Assembly: GCF_003270085.1 (NCBI RefSeq)
Contig: NZ_QFDQ01000045.1
Location: 1 to 45,425, forward strand
Length of the DNA stretch: 45,425 bases
Reading direction: 5' to 3'
Source: Streptomyces triticisoli
Lineage (GTDB): Bacteria; Actinomycetota; Actinomycetes; Streptomycetales; Streptomycetaceae
Of the stretch, positions 1 to 7,357 are shown piece after piece. The notes beneath the pieces were generated by a model that was not told the origin of the DNA, did not search any database, and worked only from the letters and a program-made list of their open reading frames with translations. Position numbers and translations under genes: made by a program. Position 1 is the first letter of the stretch, and every line of letters starts with the position of its first letter.

Positions 1-123
1 GGCCGGGCCGAGCAGGGCGGCACGGCCGAGCCGGCGCAGGTCGATCCGCGGGCGGGCCCTGCGGCGGGGCCCTGCGGGAGCCACCGGGCCCGGGGCCGCA
101 GGATTCGTGGCATCCGCACTCAT
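1..123 (-). CDS. rshA: Probable RelA/SpoT-family (p)ppGpp enzyme, N-terminal 41 codons only
   Basis: The reading frame starts at ATG 123-121 and runs off the left edge of the window. A strong Shine-Dalgarno (GGAGG, about 5 nt before the ATG) fixes the start. The visible N-terminus is Ala/Pro-rich and then basic (RPRIDLRRLGRAALLGPA). No catalytic HD or synthetase domain lies within the window. The assignment rests on position: in Streptomyces the gene following dapF on the same strand is, from memory, the RelA/SpoT homologue rshA (SCO5794 in S. coelicolor), and the N-terminus is compatible with it. The translated piece alone does not prove the function. The existence of the gene is well supported; its identity is an inference. 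Confidence 0.5.
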   Translation of the reverse strand, partial: MSADATNPAAPGPVAPAGPRRRARPRIDLRRLGRAALLGPA

Positions 124-422
124 GGGTACCTCCGGCTGCGTGGACCGGCGGACGGGGCGCCCCAGGGCGTACACGGCTCAGGGGATGGCGACGGATCCCC
201 CGTCCGGACCGGTGCTTGATGCTACCGAGCCCGGCAGGTCCGACCGGCCGTCTCTCGATGAGCGTGAAACGGATCACCCATTCGAGCGATGGCCGAAAGG
301 TTTACGGTTGTCGGCCACCTGACAGGCGGTCAGCCGGTGATTCCCCGCCCGCCGGCCTCTCCGGGCGTACGTACGGCCGGAAACGCGGGCCGCCGGAGCC
401 GCGGTACGCGGCCGTCCCGCCG
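124..422. other. Intergenic region between dapF and the rshA-like gene
   Basis: These 299 bases hold no convincing gene; short ORFs on both strands have no Shine-Dalgarno or recognisable product. On the minus strand, TAGCAT (complement of 219-224) could be a -10 box for the rshA-like gene, but no good -35 lies 17-18 bp upstream. The dapF 3' end is not followed by an obvious U-tailed hairpin. Confidence 0.4.
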
Positions 423-1316
423 TCAGCCGACGGCGGTTTCCAGCCACTCGCTGTCGATCTCGCCCTCGGCGACGATCACCGCGGGACCGGTCATCTCGAT
501 CTCACCGTCCGGCCGTTCGGTGATCACCAGTGTCCCGCCGGGCACGTCCACCGTGTACGTCGCCGGGGTCCCGGTGACCGCGGGATCGGCGCCGTCGCGC
601 CGGGCGGCCGCCACGGCGACGGCACACGCGCCCGTGCCGCACGAGCGGGTCTCGCCGGAGCCGCGCTCGTGCACGCGCATGGCGACGTGGCGGGGGCCGC
701 GGTCGACCACGAACTCGACGTTCACCCCGTCCGGGTAGGCGGAGGCCGGGCTGAAGGACGGCGGGGAGAGCAGGTCGCCGGCGTCGGCGAGGTCGTCGAC
801 GAAGGTGACCGCGTGCGGGTTGCCCATGTTCACGTTGCGCGCGGGCCGGCTGTGCCCGCCGACGCTCACCGTGACGTCCCCCTCGGGGAGCCGCGCCCTG
901 CCCATGCCGACGGTGATGTCACCCGCGGCGGAGCCGCTGCCGGACCCGGTCTTGGCGATGTGCACGGTCTTCACGCCCCCGCGCGTGGCGATCGCGAGGT
1001 CGCCCTCGGTCGCGTGCCCGGCGTACTGGAGGTAGCGCGCGAAGACCCGCACGCCGTTGCCGCACATCTCCGCGATCGAGCCGTCGCCGTTGCGGTAGTC
1101 CATGAACCACTCCGCCTCGGCCGCCATCTCCCGGGCTTCCGGGTGCGCGGCCGACCGCACGACGTGCAGCACGCCGTCCCCGCCGATGCCCGCACGGCGG
1201 TCGCACAGGGCGGCGACGGCGGCCGGGGACAGGTCGACGGCGTTCTCCGGGTCCGGGACGATCACGAAGTCGTTCTCCGTGCCGTGACCCTTGAGGAAGG
1301 CGATGCGCGTGCTCAT
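423..1316 (-). CDS. dapF: Diaminopimelate epimerase
   Basis: DapF interconverts LL- and meso-diaminopimelate in the cytoplasm, the penultimate step of lysine synthesis; LL-DAP is also the peptidoglycan amino acid of Streptomyces. The 297-residue protein has both catalytic cysteines in their expected motifs: Cys85 in MCGNGVR and Cys226 in SCGTGACA. The N-terminal FLKGHGTENDFV motif and the NMGNPHAV substrate-binding motif are also present. The length is normal for the family. A longer frame opens at 1340, but the family N-terminus aligns with MSTRIAFLKGHG, so ATG 1316-1314 was chosen. It lies 71 nt after the stop of the small membrane protein gene and may be co-transcribed with it and miaA. 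Confidence 0.97.
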   Translation of the reverse strand: MSTRIAFLKGHGTENDFVIVPDPENAVDLSPAAVAALCDRRAGIGGDGVLHVVRSAAHPEAREMAAEAEWFMDYRNGDGSIAEMCGNGVRVFARYLQYAGHATEGDLAIATRGGVKTVHIAKTGSGSGSAAGDITVGMGRARLPEGDVTVSVGGHSRPARNVNMGNPHAVTFVDDLADAGDLLSPPSFSPASAYPDGVNVEFVVDRGPRHVAMRVHERGSGETRSCGTGACAVAVAAARRDGADPAVTGTPATYTVDVPGGTLVITERPDGEIEMTGPAVIVAEGEIDSEWLETAVG

Positions 1317-1387
1317 GCCTCGATCGTACGGGGTGCCCACGGCAGCCCGGCGATCACGCCCGGCGGCCCGCCGTCCCCGCGGGTGCC

Positions 1388-1885
1388 TCAGCGGAGCCGG
1401 GCGACGCGCCAGACGGCGAGGACGACGACCACGGCGACGAGGAGGGCGTACGCGCCGATCACCCGCCAGTCGAGGCGGCGGCCCGAGTCCCGCGGCGGCA
1501 GGCCCGGCCAGGTGTAGCCGACGCGGCGGGCGGCCATCATGCCCCAGCCGGCCGCGCAGGAGCAGATCAGCAGCCCCAGCATGGCGATCACGGCGCCGCT
1601 GTCGCCGTCGAAGGCCAGCGGGAAGGCGAACATCAGGGAGCCGACGGCGGCCAGGCCCACGATGGGGGCCAGCTGCCAGATGCGCAGCCGCCGCTGCGGG
1701 CGCAGCTCGACCTCCACCTCGGGCCCGGCGAACATCTCCTCGGGCTCCGGCCCGTCCGCGGTCACTCCGCCCTGCGTCTCGTCGGGCCCGTCGGGGCTCA
1801 GCGAGCCCTCGTCCGGTTCCGCGCCGCCGTGGTCCACGGTGATGCGGTCCGTGCCTTGTGCGGTGTCACGAGGGCCGGCCTCCAT
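1388..1885 (-). CDS. Small integral membrane protein, function unknown
   Basis: The 165-residue protein begins with about 75 acidic, disordered residues (many Asp, Glu, Gly and Pro), followed by three hydrophobic helices at roughly residues 81-102, 107-129 and 144-163. The C-terminus is short and basic. I recognise no catalytic motif and no named family. ATG 1885 was chosen because GGGAGGG lies about 9 nt upstream; GTG 1891 and TTG 1903 are in frame but badly spaced from it. It sits between miaA and dapF on the same strand with gaps of 108 and 71 nt, so it may belong to that transcription unit. The neighbours are housekeeping enzymes and say little about its job. Confidence 0.8.
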   Translation of the reverse strand: MEAGPRDTAQGTDRITVDHGGAEPDEGSLSPDGPDETQGGVTADGPEPEEMFAGPEVEVELRPQRRLRIWQLAPIVGLAAVGSLMFAFPLAFDGDSGAVIAMLGLLICSCAAGWGMMAARRVGYTWPGLPPRDSGRRLDWRVIGAYALLVAVVVVLAVWRVARLR

Positions 1886-1993
1886 CGCCACGCGCCCTCC
1901 CAACTAGGACTCCATTTGGTCGATCGGAGCTTGATGATGGCACGGCGCGGGAGTCCTGGATGACGGCCGGAGCGTCCCGATGCCATGACGTGA

Positions 1994-2932
1994 TCAGGCT
2001 GTAACCGGTCGTTCGACCAACGTCAGCGCCAGGTGCGGAAGTTCCCCGAGATCCGCCGCGGCCCCACTCAGCCAGTGCACGCGCGGGTCGCGCCGGAACC
2101 AGGAGTCCTGGCGGCGCGCGAAGCGTTTCGTGGCGCGTACGGTCTCCGCGCGCGCCTCTTCCAGCGTGCACTCCCCCGCGAGCGCCGCGAGCACCTGCTG
2201 GTAACCGAGCGCACGCGATGCCGTACGCCCCTCGCGCAGGCCCCGCGCCTCCAGCGCGCGCACCTCGTCCACGAGCCCCGCCTCCCACATGCGGTCGACC
2301 CGGCGCGCGATGCGCTCGTCGAGCTCGGGGCGGGCCACGTCGACGCCGATCTGGACGGTGTCGTAGACAGCGTCGTGACCGGGGAGGTTGGCTGTGAAGG
2401 GCCGGCCGGTGATCTCGATCACCTCCAGGGCCCGGACGATACGGCGACCGTTGCTGGGCAGGATGGCCCGCGCGGCCTCGGGGTCGGCGGCGGCCAGGCG
2501 GGCGTGCAGCGCGCCGGAGCCACGCAGCGTGAGTTCGTCCTCCAGCCGGGCCCGCACCTCGGGATCGGTGCCGGGGAACTCCAGGTTGTCCACGGCCCCG
2601 CGGACGTACAGGCCGGAGCCGCCGACCAGGATCGGCCAGCGCCCCTCGGCAAGCAGCGCGTCGATCCGCTGCCGGGCGAGCCGCTGGTACTCGGCGACGG
2701 AGGCCGTGACCGTCACGTCCCAGATGTCGAGGAGGTGGTGCGGTACGCCACCGCGCTCCTCGGGCGTCAGCTTCGCGGTGCCGATGTCCATCCCTCGGTA
2801 GAGCTGCATGGAGTCGGCGTTGACGACCTCGCCGCCGAGGCGCTGGGCCAGGAAGACGCCCAGATCGGACTTTCCGGCCGCGGTGGGACCGACGACGGCG
2901 ATGACGCGGGGGGTGGGGAGTGCGCTGCTCAC
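1994..2932 (-). CDS. miaA: tRNA dimethylallyltransferase
   Basis: MiaA transfers a dimethylallyl group from DMAPP to N6 of A37 in tRNAs reading UNN codons, giving i6A37, the substrate of MiaB (also in this window). The protein has 312 residues, the usual length. It shows the P-loop GPTAAGKS (residues 15-22), the NADSMQLYRGMDIGTAK motif containing the catalytic Asp40, and the C-terminal TKRFARRQDSWFRRD tRNA-binding segment. The start is GTG 2932-2930; no strong Shine-Dalgarno is visible, but the family N-terminus fits. It is transcribed leftward, ahead of the membrane protein and dapF, and divergently from the antitoxin-like gene at 3115. Confidence 0.97.
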   Translation of the reverse strand: MSSALPTPRVIAVVGPTAAGKSDLGVFLAQRLGGEVVNADSMQLYRGMDIGTAKLTPEERGGVPHHLLDIWDVTVTASVAEYQRLARQRIDALLAEGRWPILVGGSGLYVRGAVDNLEFPGTDPEVRARLEDELTLRGSGALHARLAAADPEAARAILPSNGRRIVRALEVIEITGRPFTANLPGHDAVYDTVQIGVDVARPELDERIARRVDRMWEAGLVDEVRALEARGLREGRTASRALGYQQVLAALAGECTLEEARAETVRATKRFARRQDSWFRRDPRVHWLSGAAADLGELPHLALTLVERPVTA

Positions 2933-3032
2933 CGCAACAGTCTCGCAAACCTCACGGGGGGTCTCGAACGAGTTGCGTGACCGCGCGGGGCGGGGCCGCC
3001 GCCCGTTGGTGCCGTTTGGGGCGGTTATGAAC

Positions 3033-3059
3033 GTTTTCGCGCGGCTCCTTCGCGGGTAG
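3033..3059 (+). promoter_or_regulatory. Weak sigma-B-like promoter candidate for the 3115 gene
   Basis: GTTT (3033-3036) and GGGTAG (3054-3059) lie about 55 nt before the ATG at 3115. The layout recalls the stress sigma-B pattern of S. coelicolor (GNNT, 14-16 nt, GGGTAY), but the spacer here is 17 nt and the last base is G. It could equally be a housekeeping -10 (TAGAAG). This is a weak suggestion only. Confidence 0.25.
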
Positions 3060-3114
3060 AAGGGCGGCGGAGGCTCCGGCCGCCGGGGAGAAGACCGCCA
3101 GAGAAGGGTGAACC

Positions 3115-3423
3115 ATGGGTCTGCTGGACAACATGAAGGCTCGAATCGGCCCCGCCAAGGAGAAGGTGTCGCATCTCGCCCAGCGGCACGGGGGCTCGAT
3201 CGGGCAGGGCCTGGACAAGGCCGCGAAGCTGGTCGACGAGAAGACCAGGGGCAAGTACAGCGACAGGATCCAGGCGGGCACGGGCAAGGCCAAGCATGCC
3301 GTGGACCGGCTCGCGCACAAGAGCGGGAGCGGCCCGGAGAGGGGTGCGGCTCCGGAGGCCGGCAGGACGCCGGGCGGCGCGTCCACGCCGGCGCCGCCGG
3401 AGGGTCCGCCGCCCGTGTCCTGA
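3115..3423 (+). CDS. MT0933-like antitoxin-family small protein
   Basis: The 102-residue cytoplasmic protein opens with MGLLDNMKARIGPAKEKV and carries the GLDKAAKLVDEKTRGKYSDRI segment typical of the MT0933/Rv0909-like antitoxin family (Pfam PF14013), described in Mycobacterium tuberculosis as the antitoxin of a toxin pair. The first 65 residues are helical and charged; the tail after residue 70 is Gly/Pro/Ala-rich and probably disordered. No toxin gene lies next to it: its neighbours are miaA and a convergent LigB-like gene. Either the toxin is elsewhere or the protein has another role here; similar small proteins are often stress-associated. The ATG is preceded by a moderate AGAAGG about 10 nt upstream. 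Confidence 0.8.
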   Translation: MGLLDNMKARIGPAKEKVSHLAQRHGGSIGQGLDKAAKLVDEKTRGKYSDRIQAGTGKAKHAVDRLAHKSGSGPERGAAPEAGRTPGGASTPAPPEGPPPVS

Positions 3424-3456
3424 GGTCCTGAGGCTCACACCCGCCTCACGCCTGCC

Positions 3457-4170
3457 TCACGACCAGGCCGCGACCAGGTACCCCACGCCGTACGGCGCGT
3501 CGTCGTAGAGCAGTTCACCGGAGAGGCCGGCGCCCTCGGCGGCGCCCGCGAGCACCTGCCAGGGGGCCCGGCCCGACACCTTCAGCTCGTACGCCCGCTC
3601 CGTGTCGAGCGCAATGAGAGCCGCCGTGTCCGCCTGCCCCAGCGCATGGGCGACCTCCGCGTCGAAGGGCTCGGCACGTTCGTCGAGATACCCCGGTGCC
3701 TTGAGCGACCGGCAGGCGCTGGCGTCGCCCATCACCAGCAGGGCGACCCGGCCGGGCCGCGCGGCGATGTCCCGGCCGGCCGCCGCGCATTGCTCGGACG
3801 CCAGCCGCTCCTCCACGCCGACCCCCTCGACCGGGGCGTCGGGCAGGCCGGCCCGCTCCAGCAGCCAGGCGGCCACGGCGAGCGAGGGCGGCAGCTCACT
3901 CCCCGACGCGATACCCGTGTCCCGGCCGAGCCGTACGTCCACGTCCACGCCGAAGCCGCGGAACGACCCCCGGGCGCCCTCGGGGTACGGGGTGCACCCG
4001 GGCTGTTCGGCGGGTCCGACGACCACGAGCAGATCGGGCCGGGCGGCGGCGAGCACGCCCAGCGCGTCCCTGCTCGCGGCCCGCGCGGCGTCCATCTCGG
4101 GTGCGGCGCCCGCGGCGACCTCGGACACGAGGAGCGGCGGGCAGGGGCAGACAGCAGCGGCGACAAGCAT
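3457..4170 (-). CDS. LigB-fold (class III extradiol dioxygenase-like) protein, probably non-catalytic
   Basis: The 237-residue protein matches the actinobacterial class III extradiol ring-cleavage dioxygenase subunit B-like family: an N-terminal VCPCPPLLVSEVAAG, a central LVVVGPAE strand, GDASACRS near residue 148, and a C-terminal YDDAPYGVGYLVA. In active LigB enzymes two histidines and a glutamate bind iron. Here the usual PHPP motif reads PCPP and the whole protein has a single histidine (residue 175), so ring cleavage is unlikely; this follows from the sequence but the true role is unknown. A frame stays open far upstream into miaB, but homology begins at MLVAAAVCP. The ATG is directly preceded by a promoter-like box and lacks a Shine-Dalgarno, suggesting a leaderless mRNA. 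It is convergent with the antitoxin-like gene. Confidence 0.8.
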   Translation of the reverse strand: MLVAAAVCPCPPLLVSEVAAGAAPEMDAARAASRDALGVLAAARPDLLVVVGPAEQPGCTPYPEGARGSFRGFGVDVDVRLGRDTGIASGSELPPSLAVAAWLLERAGLPDAPVEGVGVEERLASEQCAAAGRDIAARPGRVALLVMGDASACRSLKAPGYLDERAEPFDAEVAHALGQADTAALIALDTERAYELKVSGRAPWQVLAGAAEGAGLSGELLYDDAPYGVGYLVAAWS

Positions 4171-4177
4171 GATCGGC

Positions 4178-4208
4178 AGGGTAACGCCGTACGACGCCCG
4201 AACGTCAC
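4178..4208 (-). promoter_or_regulatory. Leaderless promoter of the LigB-like gene
   Basis: On the minus strand GTGACG (complement of 4203-4208) and TACCCT (complement of 4178-4183) are separated by 19 bp. The -10 box ends 7 nt before the ATG at 4170, which would place the transcription start at the start codon itself. No Shine-Dalgarno is present, in agreement. Confidence 0.5.
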
Positions 4209-4300
4209 TCCACCGTCCCACCACGCGCGGCCGGACATATTCCGTCGAGCCACTCACCGTCGCCCGCCGGGGCCGCGCCGCGGCAAGGCGATCGAATCCC

Positions 4301-4328
4301 CAGCCGCTGCTCGCCGCGACCGGCAGCG
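4301..4328 (+). repeat. 28-bp direct repeat, copy 1 (intergenic)
   Basis: It is identical over 28 bases to 4506-4533, which encodes the end of MiaB (LPVAASSG in minus-strand translation). The sequences diverge immediately on both sides of the match. Confidence 0.85.
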
Positions 4329-4492
4329 CCTCGGCACACCCCCTTCGCCGGCCCGGCCGGCAGGCAGACGGGCCGGCCGGTGAGCGGCCGGCAGGGCCAT
4401 CCCGGTGCCGACCGGGCAAGCCATCAGGCCGACGGGCCGGCGTGCCGCTCAACGACACCCGCCGCACCGGCCGCCCCGGCCGCCCCGCCGGG

Positions 4493-6022
4493 TCAGTCGC
4501 AGCCGCAGCCGCTGCTCGCCGCGACCGGCAGCGGAGCGGGAGCGCCCACCTTCGGCAGGCCGAGCATGACGCCCGCGGGCTTGGCCGGCTCGGCGGTGTT
4601 GCGCTTCTCCCAGGCGTCACCCGCGCGCGTGCGGCGCACGTCGAGCACCGGGCCTTCGGCCAGCAGGTGGTGCGGGGCGGCGTAGGTGACCTCGACCGTG
4701 GCCACGTCGCCGGGGCGGACGTCCTGGTCCGGCTTGGCGAAGTGGACCAGGCGGTTGTCGGGGGCGCGGCCGGACAGACGGTGGGTGGCGCCGTCCTTGC
4801 GGCCCTCGCCCTCGGCGACCATGAGCTCGAGCGTGCGGCCGAGCTGCTTCTTGTTCTCCTCCCAGGAGATCTCCTCCTGCAGGGCGACCAGCCGCTCGTA
4901 GCGCGCCTGGACGACCTCCTTGGGGATCTGGTCGTCCATCTCGGCGGCCGGGGTGCCCGGACGCTTGGAGTACTGGAAGGTGAACGCCTGCGCGAACCGC
5001 GCCTCACGCACCACGTGCAGCGTCTGCTCGAAGTCTTCCTCGGTCTCGCCGGGGAAGCCCACGATGATGTCGGTGGTGATCGCCGCGTGCGGGATGGCCG
5101 CGCGGACCTTCTCGATGATCCCGAGGTAGCGCTCCTGCCGGTAGGAGCGGCGCATCGCCTTCAGGACCGCGTCGGAGCCGGACTGCAGCGGCATGTGCAG
5201 CTGCGGCATGACGTTCGGGGTCTCGGCCATCGCGGCGATCACGTCGTCGGTGAAGTCGCGCGGGTGCGGCGAGGTGAAGCGGACCCGCTCCAGGCCGTCG
5301 ATGGTCCCGCAGGTCCGCAGCAGCTTGCTGAACGCCTCGCGGTCGCCGATGTCGGAGCCGTAGGCGTTGACGTTCTGCCCGAGCAGCGTGATCTCCGAGA
5401 CACCCTCGGCGACCAGGGCCTCCACCTCGGCGAGGATGTCACCGGGGCGGCGGTCCTTCTCCTTGCCGCGCAGCGCCGGAACGATGCAGAAGGTGCAGGT
5501 GTTGTTGCAGCCGACGGAGATCGAGACCCAGGCCGCGTACGCGCTCTCGCGGCGCGTCGGCAGCGTGGAGGGGAACGCCTCCAGGGACTCGGCGATCTCG
5601 ACCTGCGCCTCCTGCTGCACACGGGCGCGCTCCAGCAGCACGGGCAGCTTGCCGATGTTGTGCGTGCCGAAGACGACGTCCACCCAGGGCGCCCTCTTCA
5701 CGATGGTGTCCCGGTCCTTCTGCGCCAGGCAGCCGCCGACCGCGATCTGCATCCCGGGCCGCCCGGCCTTCTTCGGCGCGAGGTGCCCGAGGTTGCCGTA
5801 GAGCCGGTTGTCGGCATTCTCCCGGACGGCGCAGGTGTTGAAGACGACGACGTCCGCGTCGCCGTCCGACCCCTCCGGCGCCCGCACGTAGCCCGCCTCC
5901 TCCAGCAGCCCGGCCAGCCGCTCGGAGTCGTGAACGTTCATCTGGCACCCGTAGGTGCGGATTTCGTAGCTCTTGGGTCCCTGAACGTCCACTGCGAGGC
6001 TCCGGTCGCTGCTGCTGGTCAT
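4493..6022 (-). CDS. miaB: tRNA-2-methylthio-N6-dimethylallyladenosine synthase
   Basis: MiaB is a radical-SAM enzyme that adds a methylthio group at C2 of i6A37 in tRNA, completing the modification begun by MiaA. The protein has 509 residues. The N-terminal UPF0004 domain supplies three cysteines (Cys26 in TYGCQMN, then NTCAVRE and GGCLAQ) for one 4Fe-4S cluster. The radical-SAM motif is CNNTCTFC in the centre, followed by [10 protein letters not shown] and the MPLQSGSD motif, and a TRAM domain lies near the end. The last 40 residues are a variable tail ending in SSGCGCD. The start ATG 6022-6020 has no Shine-Dalgarno but a TACTCT box 6 nt upstream, so the mRNA may be leaderless. miaA is about 1.6 kb away on the same strand, but not contiguous. 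Confidence 0.97.
   Translation of the reverse strand: MTSSSDRSLAVDVQGPKSYEIRTYGCQMNVHDSERLAGLLEEAGYVRAPEGSDGDADVVVFNTCAVRENADNRLYGNLGHLAPKKAGRPGMQIAVGGCLAQKDRDTIVKRAPWVDVVFGTHNIGKLPVLLERARVQQEAQVEIAESLEAFPSTLPTRRESAYAAWVSISVGCNNTCTFCIVPALRGKEKDRRPGDILAEVEALVAEGVSEITLLGQNVNAYGSDIGDREAFSKLLRTCGTIDGLERVRFTSPHPRDFTDDVIAAMAETPNVMPQLHMPLQSGSDAVLKAMRRSYRQERYLGIIEKVRAAIPHAAITTDIIVGFPGETEEDFEQTLHVVREARFAQAFTFQYSKRPGTPAAEMDDQIPKEVVQARYERLVALQEEISWEENKKQLGRTLELMVAEGEGRKDGATHRLSGRAPDNRLVHFAKPDQDVRPGDVATVEVTYAAPHHLLAEGPVLDVRRTRAGDAWEKRNTAEPAKPAGVMLGLPKVGAPAPLPVAASSGCGCD
4506..4533 (+). repeat. 28-bp direct repeat, copy 2 (inside the miaB 3' end)
   Basis: It is identical to 4301-4328, offset by 205 bp. 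It codes for part of the variable C-terminal tail of MiaB, just before the last residues CGCD. Confidence 0.85.
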
Positions 6023-6345
6023 GCGTCAAGAGTAGGCGGTCGTGGCAGGGCTCCGTGCTGGGCACCTGGGCACCTCGGGAACCGGACAGCGGCAGGCACC
6101 CTCGCCCTGCCGTCGGCGCACCGGCCCCGGTCCGGCACGGCTCGCGGACACGGCCGCGATGCCGGCCGCCCACCTGGTGTCCCGGCCGTCCGGCGAGCAC
6201 TGCCTGGTCGTCGTCGAGGCGGCCGCCCGCCGGTTCGCCCACCGGCTCGCCCCCCGGCTCCGCGCTGTCGTAGAGGTGCGGCGTCCGCAGTGGGCCGGCA
6301 CCCTCCCCTGGTCAGCATCGTGCTCCGGCTGGCAGGATCGCGCGC
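6023..6345. other. Spacer between miaB and the TAXI gene
   Basis: This 323-base stretch separates the divergent miaB and TAXI genes. Short overlapping ORFs exist on both strands (for example minus 6026-6301), but none has a Shine-Dalgarno, a consistent codon bias over its length or a recognisable product. It contains the two start-proximal -10 boxes described for its flanking genes and otherwise I see nothing. Confidence 0.4.
6029..6034 (-). promoter_or_regulatory. -10 box of miaB (leaderless type)
   Basis: TACTCT on the minus strand ends 6 nt before the miaB ATG, so transcription would begin at or next to the start codon. No good -35 match is visible. Confidence 0.4.
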
Positions 6346-7344
6346 ATGTCCAAGGTGTTCCCCCGTACCGGCAGCCGCCGCGGCCTGCAGGGCACGGCCG
6401 TCGGTGTCGTCGTTCTCGGGCTGCTGCTGTGGTGGCTGCTGCCGCTGGGCGACACTCCGCCGAGAGGGACGATCACCTTCAGCACCGGAACCCTGCGCGG
6501 GGTCTACCAGGAGTACGGCGAGCGGCTGCGCACCGCGTTCGCCAAGGACATGCCCGATCTGGAGGTGCGGCTGCTGACCAGCGACGGCTCGCAGGAGAAC
6601 GTCACGCGCGTGGCGACCGGCCGGGCCGACTTCACCATCGCTGCGGCGGACGCGGTGGAGACGTACGAGCTGAACCACGGTGCGGGCGCCGCGCGGCTGC
6701 GCGGTGTGGCCCGCCTCTACGACGACTACGTGCAGCTCGTGGTCCCGGGCGGCTCGCGCATCACCTCCGTGGAGGACCTGCGCGGCAAGCGGGTGGCGAT
6801 AGGGCCGCCGGAGTCGGGCGTCCGGCTGATCGCCGAGCGGGTGCTCAGGGCGGCCGGGATCGACCCGGAGACCGACATCCGGCCGATGAGCGACGGCATC
6901 GACACCGGGCCGGGCCGGCTGCGGCAGGGCGAGCTCGACGCGTTCTTCTGGTCGGGCGGACTGCCGACGGACGGCATCAGGCGGCTGGCCGGGAAGTTCG
7001 CGTTCCGGTTCGTGCCGATCGAGGCCGATCTGGTGGCCGAACTGCACGCCGAGGGCGGCGCCACGCGCTACTACCGGGCCACCAACATGCCCGAGTCGGC
7101 CTACCCGACGATCCAGCACGGCGACCCCGTGCCCACGATCGCCGTGTCCAACCTGCTGATGACCCGCAAGGACGTCGACCCGAGGCTGACCGAGTGGGTG
7201 ACCCGCACCGTCATCAAGAGCCGCGACGGCATCGGCGCCCACGTCCACTCGGCCCAGCTGGTCGACCTGCGCACCGCCATCTACACCGACCCGATCGCCC
7301 TGCACGAGGGCGCACGCCGCTACTACCGCTCGGTCAAGCCTTAG
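6346..7344 (+). CDS. TAXI-family solute-binding protein, membrane-anchored, orphan
   Basis: This 332-residue protein belongs to the TAXI (TRAP-associated extracytoplasmic immunogenic) solute receptor family. An uncleaved-looking hydrophobic anchor (about residues 14-35) is followed by TITFSTGTLRGVYQEYGERL, the typical start of the ligand domain. The family features VTRVATGRADFTIAAAD, VVPGGSRITSVEDLRGKRVAIGPPESGVR and a C-terminal VSNLLMTRKDV segment are present. It would act outside the membrane. TAXI proteins normally feed a fused DctQM permease, but none is encoded here. A Thermus TAXI protein has been described as a glutamate/glutamine binder, which is notable because the neighbour is a glutamate-sensing kinase. 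The start ATG has CAGGAT 7 nt upstream and no Shine-Dalgarno. It converges with gluK, only 4 nt between stops. Confidence 0.88.
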   Translation: MSKVFPRTGSRRGLQGTAVGVVVLGLLLWWLLPLGDTPPRGTITFSTGTLRGVYQEYGERLRTAFAKDMPDLEVRLLTSDGSQENVTRVATGRADFTIAAADAVETYELNHGAGAARLRGVARLYDDYVQLVVPGGSRITSVEDLRGKRVAIGPPESGVRLIAERVLRAAGIDPETDIRPMSDGIDTGPGRLRQGELDAFFWSGGLPTDGIRRLAGKFAFRFVPIEADLVAELHAEGGATRYYRATNMPESAYPTIQHGDPVPTIAVSNLLMTRKDVDPRLTEWVTRTVIKSRDGIGAHVHSAQLVDLRTAIYTDPIALHEGARRYYRSVKP

Positions 7345-7357
7345 GGCCTCAAGGCCC
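7344..7357. terminator. Short bidirectional terminator between the TAXI gene and gluK
   Basis: GGGCCT-CA-AGGCCC forms a small perfect hairpin exactly where the two convergent genes end. There is no U-run, so the strength is uncertain. Confidence 0.4.

Larger units (their letters stand above)
4171..4492. other. Gene-poor spacer with repeated GC-rich blocks
   Basis: The region lies between miaB and the LigB-like gene. It holds a second copy of a 28-bp stretch of the miaB 3' end (4301-4328), two copies of an 11-bp GACGGGCCGGC block (4367-4377 and 4431-4441) and a small perfect hairpin (4401-4416, CCCGGT-GCCG-ACCGGG). No independent gene is evident. The repeats suggest local duplication followed by decay. 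Confidence 0.5.

Noticed and set aside
3457..5007. Possible fusion of the LigB-like protein with an upstream 280-residue segment
   Set aside because: The upstream part reads miaB in the wrong frame and the spacer; the LigB homology starts at the internal ATG with its own promoter.
3602..6577. Plus-strand open frame of 991 codons opposite miaB
   Set aside because: It spans several real genes and spacers in antisense and has no domain.
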